A stretch of 64,000 bases of DNA from Phellopilus nigrolimitatus (GCA_021029095.1 JAJOHG010000031.1:186001-250000); one strand, 5' to 3'. Shown: positions 1-10,960, counted from the first letter of the stretch. Numbers and translations: made by a program. Notes: generated by a model from the sequence alone, not told the origin.

Positions 1-108
1 TTCGGCTTGCTGTGCCTCATTCCAGAACAAATAAGCTGCCGACAGTTGTAAACATGAACAACAGCACGAACGCACCTTGCCCAACCATCACGTCCCTCGA
101 CCGTATTT

Positions 109-237
109 GTTGGTAGCGTTTTCAGACAAGAAGAAGCGCACATATCGACCGCGAGAGCCAGCAAGTCTGAGTCCGGATTGAAGCAATGATAATTCAGAAT
201 CTACTGAATCAGGACCTATAGCTTGCTATAAAACAAA
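109..237. repeat. Dispersed repeat R, left copy
   Basis: This block matches the reverse complement of about 46123-46263 with scattered substitutions and one small indel. Shared anchors are TTGGTAGCG, TCAGACAAGAAGAAGC, AATTCAGAATCT and TCAGGACCTATAG. I do not recognise the family. Its inverted partner lies on the far side of the atg13 array, which makes it one of three markers mirrored about the array. Bases 1-108 are not assigned; the minus strand there has a short hydrophobic open stretch that could be the tail of a membrane-protein exon, but the evidence is weak. Confidence 0.7.
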
Positions 238-636
238 TCACCAATACTATGTGTGGCATGTTCGTGTGCTTGAGCAGACGGTGAACGGGGCAAAGGCGTT
301 CGACACGATCAAGTGTGGGCGCTTACGATATTGTTCATTTACTCAATCCGGCAATAATAGGGCTTTTTTTTTTACTAAAGGTAGTATGTATATTTATCTG
401 CTTGAAAACCTCAGATCTCATGCTCAACTCTAGCTTCTCAAGAGCTGGAGCCCTCAAAATCAATATATTTCCCCGTCATTTTTGAGCGCGGAAGCTTACA
501 GTAAATACCTTAGAGTAGGTTTACATAGATTTAGCAGCATGCACCATAAAATTAGCAGCCTTTTATCCAACTGAGTCCTCATGGGACTTCGAACAGATGA
601 TCTGGCTTATCTTACGTAAGAACGTATTGGCGTACC
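238..636. other. Intergenic, 3' flank of OYE copy A
   Basis: No gene is seen. Bases about 440-600 resemble the 3' flanks of OYE copies B (53560-53720) and D (59970-60160), sharing the words CCTCAAAATCAA and ATGCACCAT. This shows that the OYE duplications carried downstream sequence along. Confidence 0.5.
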
Positions 637-2029
637 CTACAGGCTAGCCCGCACACTTTCTCTCGCCTTCGCCAGCCTCTCGTAGTTCGCCTCTGTCTCC
701 GGGTCCGCAAACTTCTGGTCTGTGTACCCCATGAGCCCGGGTGAATAAAACGTCTTGCGGTCGTACGGAGTGAGCGAGATGCCCTTCTTGATTCGCACAG
801 GCAAGTCAGGCTAAAAAGTCAATTTCGTTTTCTTCAAAGGTACGCTGCTACATCTTCATGGTTCACGCACGTTCGAAATGTAGTACCGCCCAAATGCGAC
901 AAGGTCACCCTTTGTCTCCGCGGTCTCAAGCGCGGTCTCGGGCTTGTAACCCCCGGCGGCGACGTACACCGACCCGTTCGCCTCGCTCTCGGGCGTCTTC
1001 CAGATCGCACGCAGGAAGTCGTTGGACTCGTCCGCCTGCGCCACGCGGTCATTGTCTCCTGCGATGCGGGGCTCAACGACGTGGATGAACGCGAAACGCG
1101 GGTGCGTTTCGCGGATGCGGCGCACGAGGTGCGCGAAGGTAGGCTCGGGGTGCTCCATGCGCATGTCTATGAAGGACTTTATTCAACAGGATTGGGAAAG
1201 ACAAAGGGTGGCTTTGCGTGCCATGGATGGGGTTGAACGGGCTCAGGCGTATCGCCGTGCGTTCCTCGCCCACGACGCTCGCGATCTTCTTCAGCACCTC
1301 GAGCGCGAACCGCGTCCTATTTTCAATGCTCCCGCCCCACTGGTCTGTGCGCTTGTTCGACACGTCCTGTGTGAACTGGTCGACCAGATACCCGTGCGCA
1401 CCGTGCACCTCCACGCCGTCGAACCCCGCGCCGTGCACCGCGTTGTGAGCCGCGGTGCCGAAGAGCTCTATATATTCGAGGATCTCGTCGTGCGTGAGTG
1501 GGCGCGGGCGCACGGTGCTTCCGGTGAGCGGGATGTCGGATGCGGAGACGTAGGGATGCGGCCCGCCGGGGTTCGAAGGCGAGTCCGGCCCCGAGATGAC
1601 GCGCGGCTTTGCCGCCCGGCCGAGTTGCCATAGCTGTAGGTAGATGTACGAGCCCTGCGCGTGCACGGCATCGACGACCTGTGTAGTAAGTCAAACAACA
1701 AATTGCAAGTAAGCGAGCGACGACGATCAACGGCCGATTTTCCTGCGGGCGTGTGTACGTGCCTTCCTCCAGGCGGCGACTTGCGCGGCGCTCCAGATTC
1801 CGGGCACATTGTTGTACCCGCCCGCCTTCGCCGCGATGAGCGTCCCCTCGGCGATGAGCAGCGTGCCGGGCACACTCGCGCGCTGGGCGTAGTAGACGGC
1901 CATCGCGTCGATGGGGATGTGCGCGTCGTCTGCACGGAAGCGCGTGCAGGGCGCGTAGATGACGCGGTGCTGCAGTGTCAGGGCACCGACGCGCACGGGC
2001 TGGAAGAGCTTTGCGGCGGAGTGGGGCAT
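637..2029 (-). CDS. Old yellow enzyme (NADH:flavin oxidoreductase), copy A
   Basis: FMN-dependent ene-reductase of the OYE/12-oxophytodienoate reductase family, which reduces activated C=C bonds with NAD(P)H. Four exons (1763-2029, 1222-1678, 871-1166, 637-810) join in frame to 397 residues, a normal family length. Family motifs are present: APCTRFRADD near the N terminus, YLQLWQLGR, the substrate-binding pair in [12 protein letters not shown], then [11 protein letters not shown], and near the C terminus VAAGGYKPE and LVAFGRYYISNPDLP in the FMN phosphate region. Introns 1 (1679-1762) and 2 (1167-1221) only preserve the frame with GC-AG ends; intron 3 (811-870) is GT-AG. No signal peptide is seen, so it is probably cytosolic. 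It is the only one of the near-identical A/B/D trio without an obvious inactivating change. The physiological substrate cannot be told from sequence. Confidence 0.9.
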
Positions 2030-2600
2030 TTTGGCGTGTTAGAGATAGGATGCACGCTGGGAGGAAGTTTTATGTTCGTTCTACTTAGCCCGAGGTGATT
2101 AGTGAGCGAGAAGAGGTCGTTATGTGCGACGGATCGCATGATACGATTTCAATGTGCGAGCTCGTCATCTAAATTGGTCTGCAATGCAATATAAGTTAGT
2201 AAGTCTGGGTGGTTTTTGGATCTTGGGAATTGAGACACATTAGTTGTGGGGATGTGCTAAGGGCGGCTGTCGACACGCGTGAGTCGCGTCGCGCGCCGAG
2301 CGTGTTGTGTGCCGACTCTAACGGTCTATCCTCCACTTCGATGCGACAATGGGAGTAAGTTGAGCTGAGAAGATTTAGAAATTGGAAGTGTGTAGTGTTT
2401 CGCTCTCTGTGGGACACATTGACGCTCTGCTTGTATGTACTTGATCTCAGGAGTGCCAGTAATTGCGCTGAATATGACCGCAAGTACTTCGCGAGTTCTC
2501 GTGGGAAAAGGAAAGCTGTCCGTCGTTCGTCCACTCTGCAGCAGGAAAAGTAAGATACATGTAGTCTGTAGTGCTCCTGATGCAGGAAATCCCACAACCA
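2030..2600 (-). pseudogene. OYE upstream region with remnant of an unknown gene (P)
   Basis: The sequence upstream of OYE copy A is shared with the upstream regions of copy B (51720-52129) and copy D (61555-61960), so it was duplicated with the enzyme. On the minus strand at about 2430-2580 a short coding-like stretch contains RTREVLAVIFSAITGTPEIK. A related stretch, with RTREVLVFISSAIAGTP, lies on the plus strand at about 45620-45770, and GTPEIKYKQ recurs at about 51740. The parent protein is not recognised. Every copy here is short and disrupted. Confidence 0.5.
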
Positions 2601-3206
2601 CATCAAAAGCTTTGGCTAGGATTAGTCAGAGTTAGTAAGGTTAATCACCCAATAGATGCTTCTTCCCAAAGCGGCAACTGTGCAGATCTCAGATGGACCC
2701 AAAAATGAAAACAGTATAAATATAAAAATGCAACCTCAAAGCGGTACTTGCAGCTCAAATAACTTCCTAACTTGGCAATCATGCAACAAGCTAGATCCGC
2801 AATTTTGGAAACTTTCTGCATACATATACAGTTTCACACACTCAAAAGGCACCGCTTATGTGTTTAGAAGTATATAGTAAGCCTCATCTGTGCTGTCAAT
2901 CCACATTTTCTGCAACAGCATACTGCAGGGAGTCCGGAAAGTGTTTTGTCCTGACTTATATGGAAATCTATTCCCGTCCGTCTGTGGAAACCAATCAACG
3001 CACTCCAAGTGCCGCCTCGCAGTTCAACCTCATGTAAGATGACAATTAAAGTATAGAAATGCTACAGAAAGCGGTGAAAACTTTTGTTGTACATACGGAA
3101 ATGAGATACAGATATACTCGACATGTTGGTTGGTTTCCATACGTATACTTCCATATAAAGCAGGATGCAACTTTCTGGACTTTCCTCCCCTGTAACATTA
3201 TCCAAT
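2601..3206. other. AT-rich intergenic region
   Basis: AT-rich sequence with no supportable gene. Short open frames here have no recognisable composition or splice structure. Confidence 0.5.
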
Positions 3207-3350
3207 TAAATATCTAGTGCACCCTTTGCCCCCTGCACAACATGGACCTCTCCTCCCTCACAAACTCGACGTTCATGGTCACCTATCACCCGCTGTACGA
3301 GATCGATGGGTTCACGGAACATCTCGCGGCGCTCTATCCCAATTTCTTAC
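3207..3350 (+). pseudogene. Fragment of M14 carboxypeptidase-like gene
   Basis: About 140 bp corresponds to the start of exon 2 of the complete gene at 43453-45184. The peptide MDLSSLTNSTF...YHPLYEIDGFTEHLAALYP parallels WNLSSFTNTTF...YHPLYEIDEFMEHLAALYP. Even the intron acceptor context is kept (ATATCTAG before TGCACCC). Similarity ends abruptly after the ALYP codons, with no catalytic region, so this is a broken fragment. It is inverted relative to the complete gene. Confidence 0.85.
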
Positions 3351-4090
3351 ATGCACCTTGTCTAGAGTGGCACAAGCAGTCGACGGTTGCAGCCCCGACT
3401 CGGCCCATTGCCGCAGCGATCCATTGGTCCTTGATGAACAGCACGAAGCAGGCCTGGCCCGCATTGTTTTCGAACCCTTCCCTAACAATGAAGATTATCC
3501 GATCCCCGGAAAGTGTGAGATGGAATAGCTGGCTACTTGATATGCCTCGCGGTCGAACGTGAGTTTCTAAGCCTCTTCCTAGTCACACTAACCACAAAGA
3601 CAGCCAATTACAGGCCTGTTCTGCGCGTACGGAAATGGACCGCCGGTGCTTGTGCTTTCGGGCGCCTTTCGTAAGGTACTTAGATCTCTCCATACCTAAC
3701 AGGATGCGCGATCAACTCATCAGAAGATTGTCTGCGGGGCAGCAACGCTGGCGAAGCCAATCATGTCCTCGATCACACAGTGCCCTCGCTCTCGAACGTC
3801 GGATGTCCAGGCTATAGTCTGCAGCGTTAATCTCCCCAATAGCAAATAGCGAACGCGCCCCTTTCCTTGGATCAGCTAACTGCAAATGGAAGCATCGACA
3901 TCGGCATCTCGAATAGGGGCAAGACCGTAGACGGAGTGCTAGCGCCAGTCTTGCCGAAATCGAGCCATATTGTGTTCGCCTTGCAAGAAGCTGCCTCTGT
4001 GACTCAAACGGAAGTGTCCTCTGTGATTCCGAGTCTTCTCATGAATCATTTGGATACTGACTCTTGTCTGCGCCTGTCTTGCCCAGCTGG
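3351..4090. other. Unassigned sequence before the array
   Basis: No recognisable gene. Several short plus-strand frames (for example around 3400-3528 and 3867-4090) have coding-like composition but no identifiable family. Similarity with later array units starts sharply at 4091, marking the left breakpoint of the tandem array. Confidence 0.45.
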
Positions 4091-4531
4091 GTCTGCATCT
4101 TTACGTGTCGGAAACCCGCACCGAGTCAACCTCTCGGCCGCGGCGAGACGCTCGAGGTTGCTGTGTAGTAGTATAGCAGAGAATAATTAAAATGCATTGA
4201 TGGTGCTGTTTGAATGGCGCCAGATTGTGTGCGTCAACCGCATTAGAGCGGTGGCGGTGTGTCTAAGAAGCGCGCGCTAGGCGTCACTACTGGAGCTCAA
4301 GCTACTCTGCTCACCGTCCACGACGACGACGAACGACCACTGACGACGGACTCTCGACTAGACTCCTCTTTTCTTATTCTTCATATTCCAGATGTTCTCC
4401 TCGGATTAATCTGCCTCTTGCTTTTCTTCTTTCGCTTTCGGTCTCGCCGTACCACCCACCTTCCAGTCTCCTTGTGCACTCTGAATCGCCGCCGCACACA
4501 ACACCCGTCGCCACCGCCGTCTGTCGGAAAT

Positions 4532-6453
4532 ATGCCCCTAGACGCCAGCACGCTTGTGAAGGCGGACCAGATCGCGCACCGCTTCTTTGCCAAGTTTGCG
4601 CTCGTCGTCGACAACGCGCGCAACGTCGAGCCGCGCGAGGACGCAAAGACCGACAAGTGGGTGAGTGCCACGCCGAATTATGTCCGGGCCATGTCGTAAT
4701 GGCGGGCTTCTACTGTCTGCGCGCTGGGGGCGTTTCTGTATGTGCGGAGAACGGGCTCGGGATGGACAGCTCCGGGATGTGCAGGTAGCGCCGCCACGGC
4801 GTGCCATCGCCATTACTCGGTCACCTCGGGACAATGATCAGCAAAGACGTCTGTGATTTACACCATAATGCTGGATACGGCCAGTTTGTGTCATTGCGTG
4901 CTCGACGACTTCCTCCCGCCGTCTTGTTCTCCATGGCCGCGCGAACAGTCTCTTCTATCTTATCATCTCTATCTACCGAATACATTACTAACTACTGTCG
5001 TTCTATCAGTTCAACCTCGAGACGCCGGACACTGATTCCTACAAGGAGCAGCTTCGACTGTACAGGTCGATATCGCAGCTCGGCGCCTCGCCTCCACCCC
5101 TCGAGCTGCAGATATTAATGAGCGTGCCCGAGCTGACAGACAAACAGGTTCTCGTCCACCACCCGCCCAGCTCGTCACGCGCACGCGTCGACCCCACTCC
5201 GACGCACATCCTCCTCGAGAGTTGGACGCTCGCCTTCATCTCCTCGGGATCCGCGTCCTCGCAATCGAGCGCCTCCAGCAGCAACAGCAGCGGAGGCGGA
5301 GCCGGCGAAGTGACGCTCGCGACGGTCTACAAGCACGCCATGTCTGTGTTCCGCAGCCTGTATACGCTCCTGCGCGTGCTCCCCGCCTGGCGGATCTGTA
5401 AGCGTCTGCGCAGGCGCCCGGGCGCGGGCAGCCGCAATGGGCACCTGGGTGTCGTGCTGCGCGTCCGCGCGAGGGGTGACTCCGGTTCCGAGAACACGCG
5501 CATTTTGGGGTTCGGTACGCCTGATGCACGCTTCCGTTCGTTATATGACTGGTGGTGCTAACGTACGGGTGTGCCGGCCTATAGATACCCCGCTGTCGCC
5601 CAGCTCGCCCACGCTCCCCACTGCGACGCACGCCTTCGAACCCGTCACGCACCCGATGGGCGTCTTCGCACTCGCCGTCACGTACCTCGCCGCACCGCAC
5701 TTCGAGCTCGATACCGTCGAGGCGCTGCTCTCCTCGCGCTTCCTCTCGCTCGACGCCGGCCCGGATTTCACGCCGACGCTCGCGCGCAACGCCCAGCGCG
5801 AAAGCGTGTCCGGCTCCCCCGGCAGCCTGCCCGTGCGCACGAGCCTGCCGCGCTCTCCCCCGCAGAGCGTGCCCGGGAACCGCGGCCATGGCCATGGCGC
5901 CACCGGCCTCGACCCCGGCGCGGGGCTCGGCTTGAACCTCGGCGCTGGCACCCCCGCCGTTACGAGCGTTGCGGACAGGTTCGTCCTCCCCGTGGGCGGC
6001 AGCCACACCTCCAGCGGAAGCCGGGCGTCGCTCCCGAGCACGAGCCCCCGCGCACGTACCACGGCCCTCCCCGGGCCCATGCAGGTGCAGCGCTCGACGT
6101 CCGCGCAGCAGCCCCCGGCGGCAGGCTCGGGCTCGGCGGGCTCGATCGGCTCATCGTCGCGCCTCTCGCGCGAGGAGGGCCGCGAGGGCGTCTCGTCGAT
6201 CGCGTCGCGCGTCAGGCGGGAAAGCCTGGGGATGGGACGCGGATCGGTGAGCTCTTATTTGTTGTACCCGTTCACTCGTGCTTATCGCGCATTGCAGGAC
6301 CTCCCCTCTGCGCCGGGCCCGCTTCTCATCCACCGACAATCCGCGACCGTGCGGCCCTCGGTGTACAGTAACTCGCCCGGCGGCGTAGATAAATTTGATG
6401 TACATAGCCGTGAAAATATACCTTTTCCCTTAAAACGTGGTCGAAACAGTTGA
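4532..6453 (+). CDS. Truncated Atg13 (HORMA region only), copy 1
   Basis: Atg13 is the regulatory subunit of the Atg1 autophagy-initiation kinase complex. Exons 4532-4660, 5010-5514, 5585-6246 and 6298-6453 join in frame to 483 residues. Residues 1 to about 300 correspond to the N-terminal HORMA region (MPLDASTLVKADQIAHRFFAK at the start; VHHPPSSSR, THILLESWTLAF, HPMGVFALAVTYL inside). After the first codons of exon 4, identity with the full gene stops near 6382 and a foreign tail of about 22 residues follows (VDKFDVHSRENIPFPLKRGR), ending in TGA. Missing are the rest of the disordered region and the exon 5 segment DDDDISAFVQDIDARKP, expected to contact Atg1/Atg17. Relative to the full copy it has a two-codon deletion in exon 1. 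Intron 3 is 51 bp with no stop, so its retention would also stay in frame. It could be expressed or be a conserved-frame pseudogene; sequence alone does not decide. Confidence 0.75.
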
Positions 6454-6534
6454 ATTCCCAGCAAAACGCCGATGAACATAGCCAAAAAAACATACCGTTT
6501 CCCTTAAAAAGTGGTCGAAAAGCATTGGATTCCC
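6397..6534 (+). repeat. 63-bp direct repeat at the atg13 truncation junction (unit 1)
   Basis: Two imperfect copies start at 6397 and 6471 (74-bp spacing), each running from GATG(T/A)ACATAGCC to GATTCCC or GAATTCCC. The first copy encodes most of the foreign tail of truncated Atg13. The same pair recurs in the other units at about 15065, 23732 and 32015. Confidence 0.85.
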
Positions 6535-6769
6535 TGATTGAGCAAGCGAAATGCCGGAATTTTGGCTATGATTTTTGCTTTTTTGCAGGGCTACGCTATA
6601 CACGGCCCGACGGGACCTGTCCCCTGAAGAACAGGCCCGCCGCGCGAGCCACTCTGCCGGCTTACGGCCTAAGCAGAGGTTCTACGTAGTTCTAGACACC
6701 CCGGCTGTCCGTAGACATAAGCGCGGGAAATAATGCCAAAGAAACGATTGGGGAAAGGTGGTGAAATTC

Positions 6770-9508
6770 AACGCCTCATTTGTTCCCCCTGCCCTTCCTT
6801 CCAACCGGTCGTCGACGTCGAGATGGGGGGAGAAAGAGGGAGCTGGGGATTCAACCCGCAGACTCGCAGACTCTTTATACCGCTGGTACGTCGCTTGCAG
6901 CGCAGTCTGAAATTACAATTAGCACGCATTCGAGAAAACGGTGTTTCGTGCTTACCGTGGGGGAGAGGGGCTGGGGGACGGAGTGCGCAGACTCGCAGCA
7001 CTTTATACCCCCAGCCCGGCGCTTGCTCGAAGTCGCGCCATCTGTAGAATTATGAATCAGCAAGTGTTCGAGAAAAGACGATTTTAGTGCTTACCACGAA
7101 TCGCCCGAGTCCTGCATTGGCAAGATTTGCATGCCACCACGCAGACGAAGGCTGAGGCGAGGCGGGGTTGCGATCTGCAGATTACCGTGAGCGACAAGAT
7201 TTGAGAGATAGATATTTAGTACTTACAGCGGAATGTGCGCCTGTGCATTGCGTCCCGAATTCATGATTTTCGCTCAAAAGCGCGAAGAGCGGCCACCAGT
7301 CGAGTACAGAAGTCGCATCAAGGGTAAAGCGCTGACCGTGCGCGCATCAATCTCGCGACCAATCGCCTCGGGGATAAATTTCTGCACGAGCTCTTTGAGG
7401 TCGCGCGACGACGACGCCTTGTGGGTCATGATCTCGAACATCTTCTTGCGGATCTCGCGAACCTGAGGTGGTTTTCTTCACCTGCGTTGGCCGCCGTTTG
7501 GTGAAGGCAATGGCGAACAGGTGGAGCAGGTAGCCGTCAGTCGTTTTCACGTCAACGTGGGCTTCGATGAGAGTTTGCCGCTTGCGCACACGTGAGCGAA
7601 GCTTGTCCGAGGTGAAGTCCATGTTTCGAGAACTGCAAACAAGTCAGATCAGGTACATTTCGCAATAAAATGCAATCACGTACATGCATGTTCGAAATGA
7701 CGCTCGCCCGCGTCATTTCTATTGTGTCGGCGCGTTTCTAGTCCCCGCCAGCGCCACGGTACGCAGGATATGCGCGAAGCGAGTCCCAGTCGGTGAGACG
7801 GACTGGAACACACAAGTAAGCAAAGAAGATACAAAGACAAAAGGATGTTACTCACTGATTAAACGACATCGAGCGTCAAGCGCGTCGATGACGCGTCGCA
7901 CACAGACGCCGCTCGGCGGACGGCGATACATATATACAACGTTGTTGCATCGCATCCGAGTCCGCAACGAGCATGGCCCGCTCTTCGGACGCGTGTGGAT
8001 ATCTTGACGATGCCCCACCGTATCAGATGAACTACAAAGTGAAAGCGGGGTCAATGAATGTAAGCACAGAGAATAAAGAATAGTATAATACCTTTTTTCA
8101 CCTTCCCCTTGCCATTGCTTGCATCCTCCGTCGCTCCAATGACACGGCGCGATGGAGTGCGTGCGTGCAACAGGAAGCGGCAGGCAAAAGAAGATTAAAC
8201 CGTACACTGATATAAATTAGACTTAATGGATAATAGATCAGAATGAAGTAGAACTCACCATCTGTCCGATCGTATCGAAGCCGCTCACCCGGCTTCGATA
8301 CATATATATATTGCCCTGCACTTGAGCTTGATGGCTTTGCACTCCAGTACATTCGCGGCCGAAGTTGAGTCGACCTGCGCCATCGCGTACTCGACGGACA
8401 AGTCGTTCTGATGATTTGCTAACGAAGTAGTCGTAGTCGAGCAGCGTGTGCACGAGTGGGCGGGCCGTGTCGGCCTTGCGAATCGAGCACACGGATATAT
8501 ATTTGTAGCAAATGAAGAGCTCGGCCGGCGGCCACGTCATTTTCACAATGTAGAGTGGGTCGCCTCGCCGGCGGGCCTCGACCTGATGAAAAAAGACGAT
8601 TAGCTTTTTTTTTTTTTGATATATAAGAACAGATATTACATACCTTGCTGCATAACAATCTCACATCATTCCAGAATCGCTCGCTAGGCTCTGAAACTCA
8701 TACAGGGGACTCGGAGTTTGCGAAGTGCATGCGATGTGTGAAGTGCCGCCATCCTGCGTACTCTGACTGATACATGCGAGGTCGTTCTTGATGCGGACAT
8801 TGGTGCAGTAGACCTCAAACTGGCATGTGGGTGTCTGCTCGCGCTTGAGGAAGGACAGTTCCTGCGTGGTGCCAAAGGGGTCAAATTAGACAGAATACAA
8901 CATGTATAAAGACAGTTGAACGTACGTTGAGCTTAATGAAGCGCCACCATCCTGCGTGCTCAGAACAGATGCGATGCTCTCCAGGGCTTGCCTTCGAGCT
9001 GGCTTTGACTGACTCAAGCTATCGTACTCGAAGGAGTGCCGTGAAGTCACCTCGCAGGCGTACCAGAACCCGGCCGTTTTGCCAGTCATTCTGCAAAACC
9101 AAGTCAGTAAACAAAAGTAATGAGATATCTAATTAATACTTACTTACCTCAGAGACTCATGCCACTCCTTCAAAGCCGATAGGTCATCGAGACCTGCGGG
9201 AAGCGGCACCGTACGTGCTTCTACTTGCGGTGACGAGCAGGTCATGTATCGAGCGTCACAAAGCCGCAAATGCACCCAATCTTGCAGCGCGTCGTTTCGC
9301 AGTGTCCATCAGTACCTTTTAAAACATATGTCAACGAAAAGAAAAAGGAGAACAGTAAAAAATCAAGTAGCATACCTGAACACTGTAGGAAAGGCGTTGC
9401 TCGTGCCGCGTGTGAAGACACGCGTGACACGGTGACCAGACATTTGCGATCGTCAACCATGGCCATCCTCTGCACTTCGACAACAATTGCGGGCTTGGGG
9501 GGCAGCAA
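6770..9508 (-). pseudogene. Minus-strand series of exon-like blocks, unit 1
   Basis: On the minus strand this stretch reads as exon-like blocks separated by 50-100 bp introns with good splice sites. Blocks, in order, are 9376-9508, 9148-9315, 8926-9090, about 8690-8861, 8259-8582, 7856-8031, 7684-7802, then the eS1 block from 7632; further GTAAGNAC donors follow (exon end at 7227). Peptides such as PPKPAIVVEVQRMAMVDDR, SALKEWHESLR and DPLYIVKMTWPPAELFICYK look coding but match no family I recognise. Joined frames contain stops, so the chain as it stands is probably a composite of captured gene fragments rather than a working gene. Confidence 0.5.
7250..7632 (-). pseudogene. Fragment of 40S ribosomal protein eS1 (S3a), unit 1
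   Basis: The minus strand encodes an unmistakable internal piece of ribosomal protein eS1: [45 protein letters not shown], then in another frame [12 protein letters not shown] and [17 protein letters not shown]. Between KKTT and VREI about 14 bp appear lost, shifting the frame. N- and C-terminal parts of the roughly 255-residue protein are absent. A Leu to Arg change after KLRS is present in units 1-3, while unit 4 keeps Leu. This is a non-functional captured fragment. Confidence 0.9.
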
Positions 9509-10270
9509 GACGGGATAACACTTTGTCTCTAGGACCTTCGCTTTATATCTGCTTTCTGTCCTGGGCTTTTCTGGGTGTTTGCGTCTAGCCTCAGTCGGCT
9601 AGGTTTCGGCGGCCTTTCCTGGGACTTTCTGGTTGCTAGTTTCTGCTACGCGGTGCAGCCTAGGCTTTGCGTTCTCTCTGGTGAATAAACTTGCTTTGTT
9701 AGGCGTGAATATTGCACACTTGCCGAGGGCTTCTGTTGCTCATCATCCCTTACGCGTCCTCTCTGATCAGTATACTATGGAACCTTTTCTTGCCGGTCAT
9801 TTCAAGTCATTGCTTCTTATCTCTGAGCCTTATTCCCTTGCACCACACAGTCATCATTTTGAGCCCAAAACTTTCACTTAGAGTCTTTCAAATAACTGAG
9901 TCTAAGACCTGAGACTGAAGTTGAGGATTGTTCTGAGATACCAGCTTTCCACAAGCCCAGGGGATTATCTTGAGGTGGAAGCCGAGGCTACGAAAGAAGT
10001 CACAGCTTAGCAAGCTGCATTTCGCGCCCGCCGCTTCCTAATTCCCTGGCGACGCTTGCCCTCGCTTCTGCCTCCGGGCCGCAGATGACACGACCCTGTT
10101 AGTAATGCACATGATAACTTGGTACAACACGAAGCAACAAGAAATCACATATAAGGTGGCCTCGACGCGCTGCTTTCCCGCATCCCCTCCCCACTCGCTT
10201 TCAAGTCACTAACGTTGCTGATGCACTCTCAATGTGCCACTCAGTCTGCTCTCTATCTACGCTCCGAGCC
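9509..10270. other. Unassigned spacer in unit 1
   Basis: No gene recognised. The sequence is pyrimidine-rich, with a run CCTAGGCTTTGCGTTCTCTC and several short hydrophobic frames. Corresponding spacers occur at about 18177-18938, 26849-27610 and 34936-35697. A retroelement LTR was considered but no TG...CA pair or primer-binding site could be defended. Confidence 0.4.
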
Positions 10271-10273
10271 CTT

Positions 10274-10320
10274 CCGTGCACGCAGACCCAGGGGGCGCCC
10301 CCATAAGTGGTCGTGCACGG
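10274..10320. repeat. Nested palindrome (unit 1)
   Basis: An outer inverted repeat (CCGTGCACG at 10274-10282, CGTGCACGG at 10312-10320) surrounds a perfect 12-bp palindrome GGGGGCGCCCCC at 10291-10302. It recurs at 18942-18988, 27614-27660 (left arm with one change) and 35701-35747. It could be an element terminus or a cruciform-forming site. Confidence 0.85.
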
Positions 10321-10394
10321 CTGAAGATCATTTTTAGTAATGTAGTACCTTAGTAACTCCCTATCTAGTAGCACTTCTATCGCGAAGATGTGCG

Positions 10395-10960
10395 AACGTG
10401 CGGTAGAGTGAAAATGGGAACCATGAATTGGGGATTTGGCCAGAGATGTAGTTGGGCCATTGAGTGGTGCATGTGCGCTGGCACGTCGCATAGTGTGTCT
10501 TGTCTGTTGAGACAGGGGGAACTCCTTTCTTTTTCTTTCTTCGCTGCAAAACAGGCAAGTAATCCCTTCTATCTGCGCACCGTTTTCTTACTTTTCTTAC
10601 TCTAGATTTGGTCCTTCGCTTTCGAAATGGTATGTCGCTTCATTTTTGATCTGCTCCTACTGACTTTGTATTCTAGATTCGAGATCACGCTTTTGTCGCC
10701 AACACTTGGTTCGATTAGTTTACTGTACTCATAGTTTACTTTTTGTATTCTAGCCATTTGTGTGTGCCACCTGGCCAGTGACACACACAAATGGCTAGCC
10801 GTCTCGTCTTTTCTTTTCCTCATTTCATCTTCGAGATATCGGGAATCCCTGTCCGAACGTAAGTGTGTTATTATGTCCGTTGATTTTACATTGACGTTTG
10901 TGTTGTTAACAGACTGTCCGCTTCCGGTCCAAAAGATAAGTTTTTGATTTGCTGCGTATT
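10395..10960 (+). other. Spliced-looking plus-strand segment, unit 1
   Basis: Several intron-like stretches sit on the plus strand: GCAAGT...ACTCTAG (10555-10604), GTATGTCG...ATTCTAG (to about 10675), and GTAAGTGTG...AACAG (10859-10910). Between them lie small exon-like pieces such as MASRLVFSFPHFIFEISG starting at the ATG inside the hairpin at 10792. No family is recognised and no continuous protein can be assembled, so this may be a captured fragment of a spliced gene. Equivalent segments occur in units 2-4. Confidence 0.35.
10750..10798. repeat. Long perfect inverted repeat (unit 1)
   Basis: 17-bp perfect arms CTAGCCATTTGTGTGTG (10750-10766) and its complement (10782-10798) surround a 15-bp loop that itself pairs imperfectly (CCAC/GTG). 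The arms are preserved in all four units (19418-19466, 28090-28138, 36178-36226). Confidence 0.9.

Noticed and set aside
5236..6006. 256-codon minus-strand open frame opposite atg13 (repeated in the other copies)
   Set aside because: It is the GC-rich shadow of atg13 exons 2-3. It crosses the plus-strand intron, has a biased Arg/Gly/Ala composition and no recognisable domain.
5571..6371. 266-codon plus-strand frame, Arg/Pro-rich
   Set aside because: Frame-shifted shadow of atg13 exon 3; the correct frame carries the family motifs.
9509..10270. Possible solo LTR of a retroelement in each array unit
   Set aside because: I could not define matching TG...CA ends, a target duplication, a primer-binding site or a polypurine tract, and no reverse transcriptase is present.
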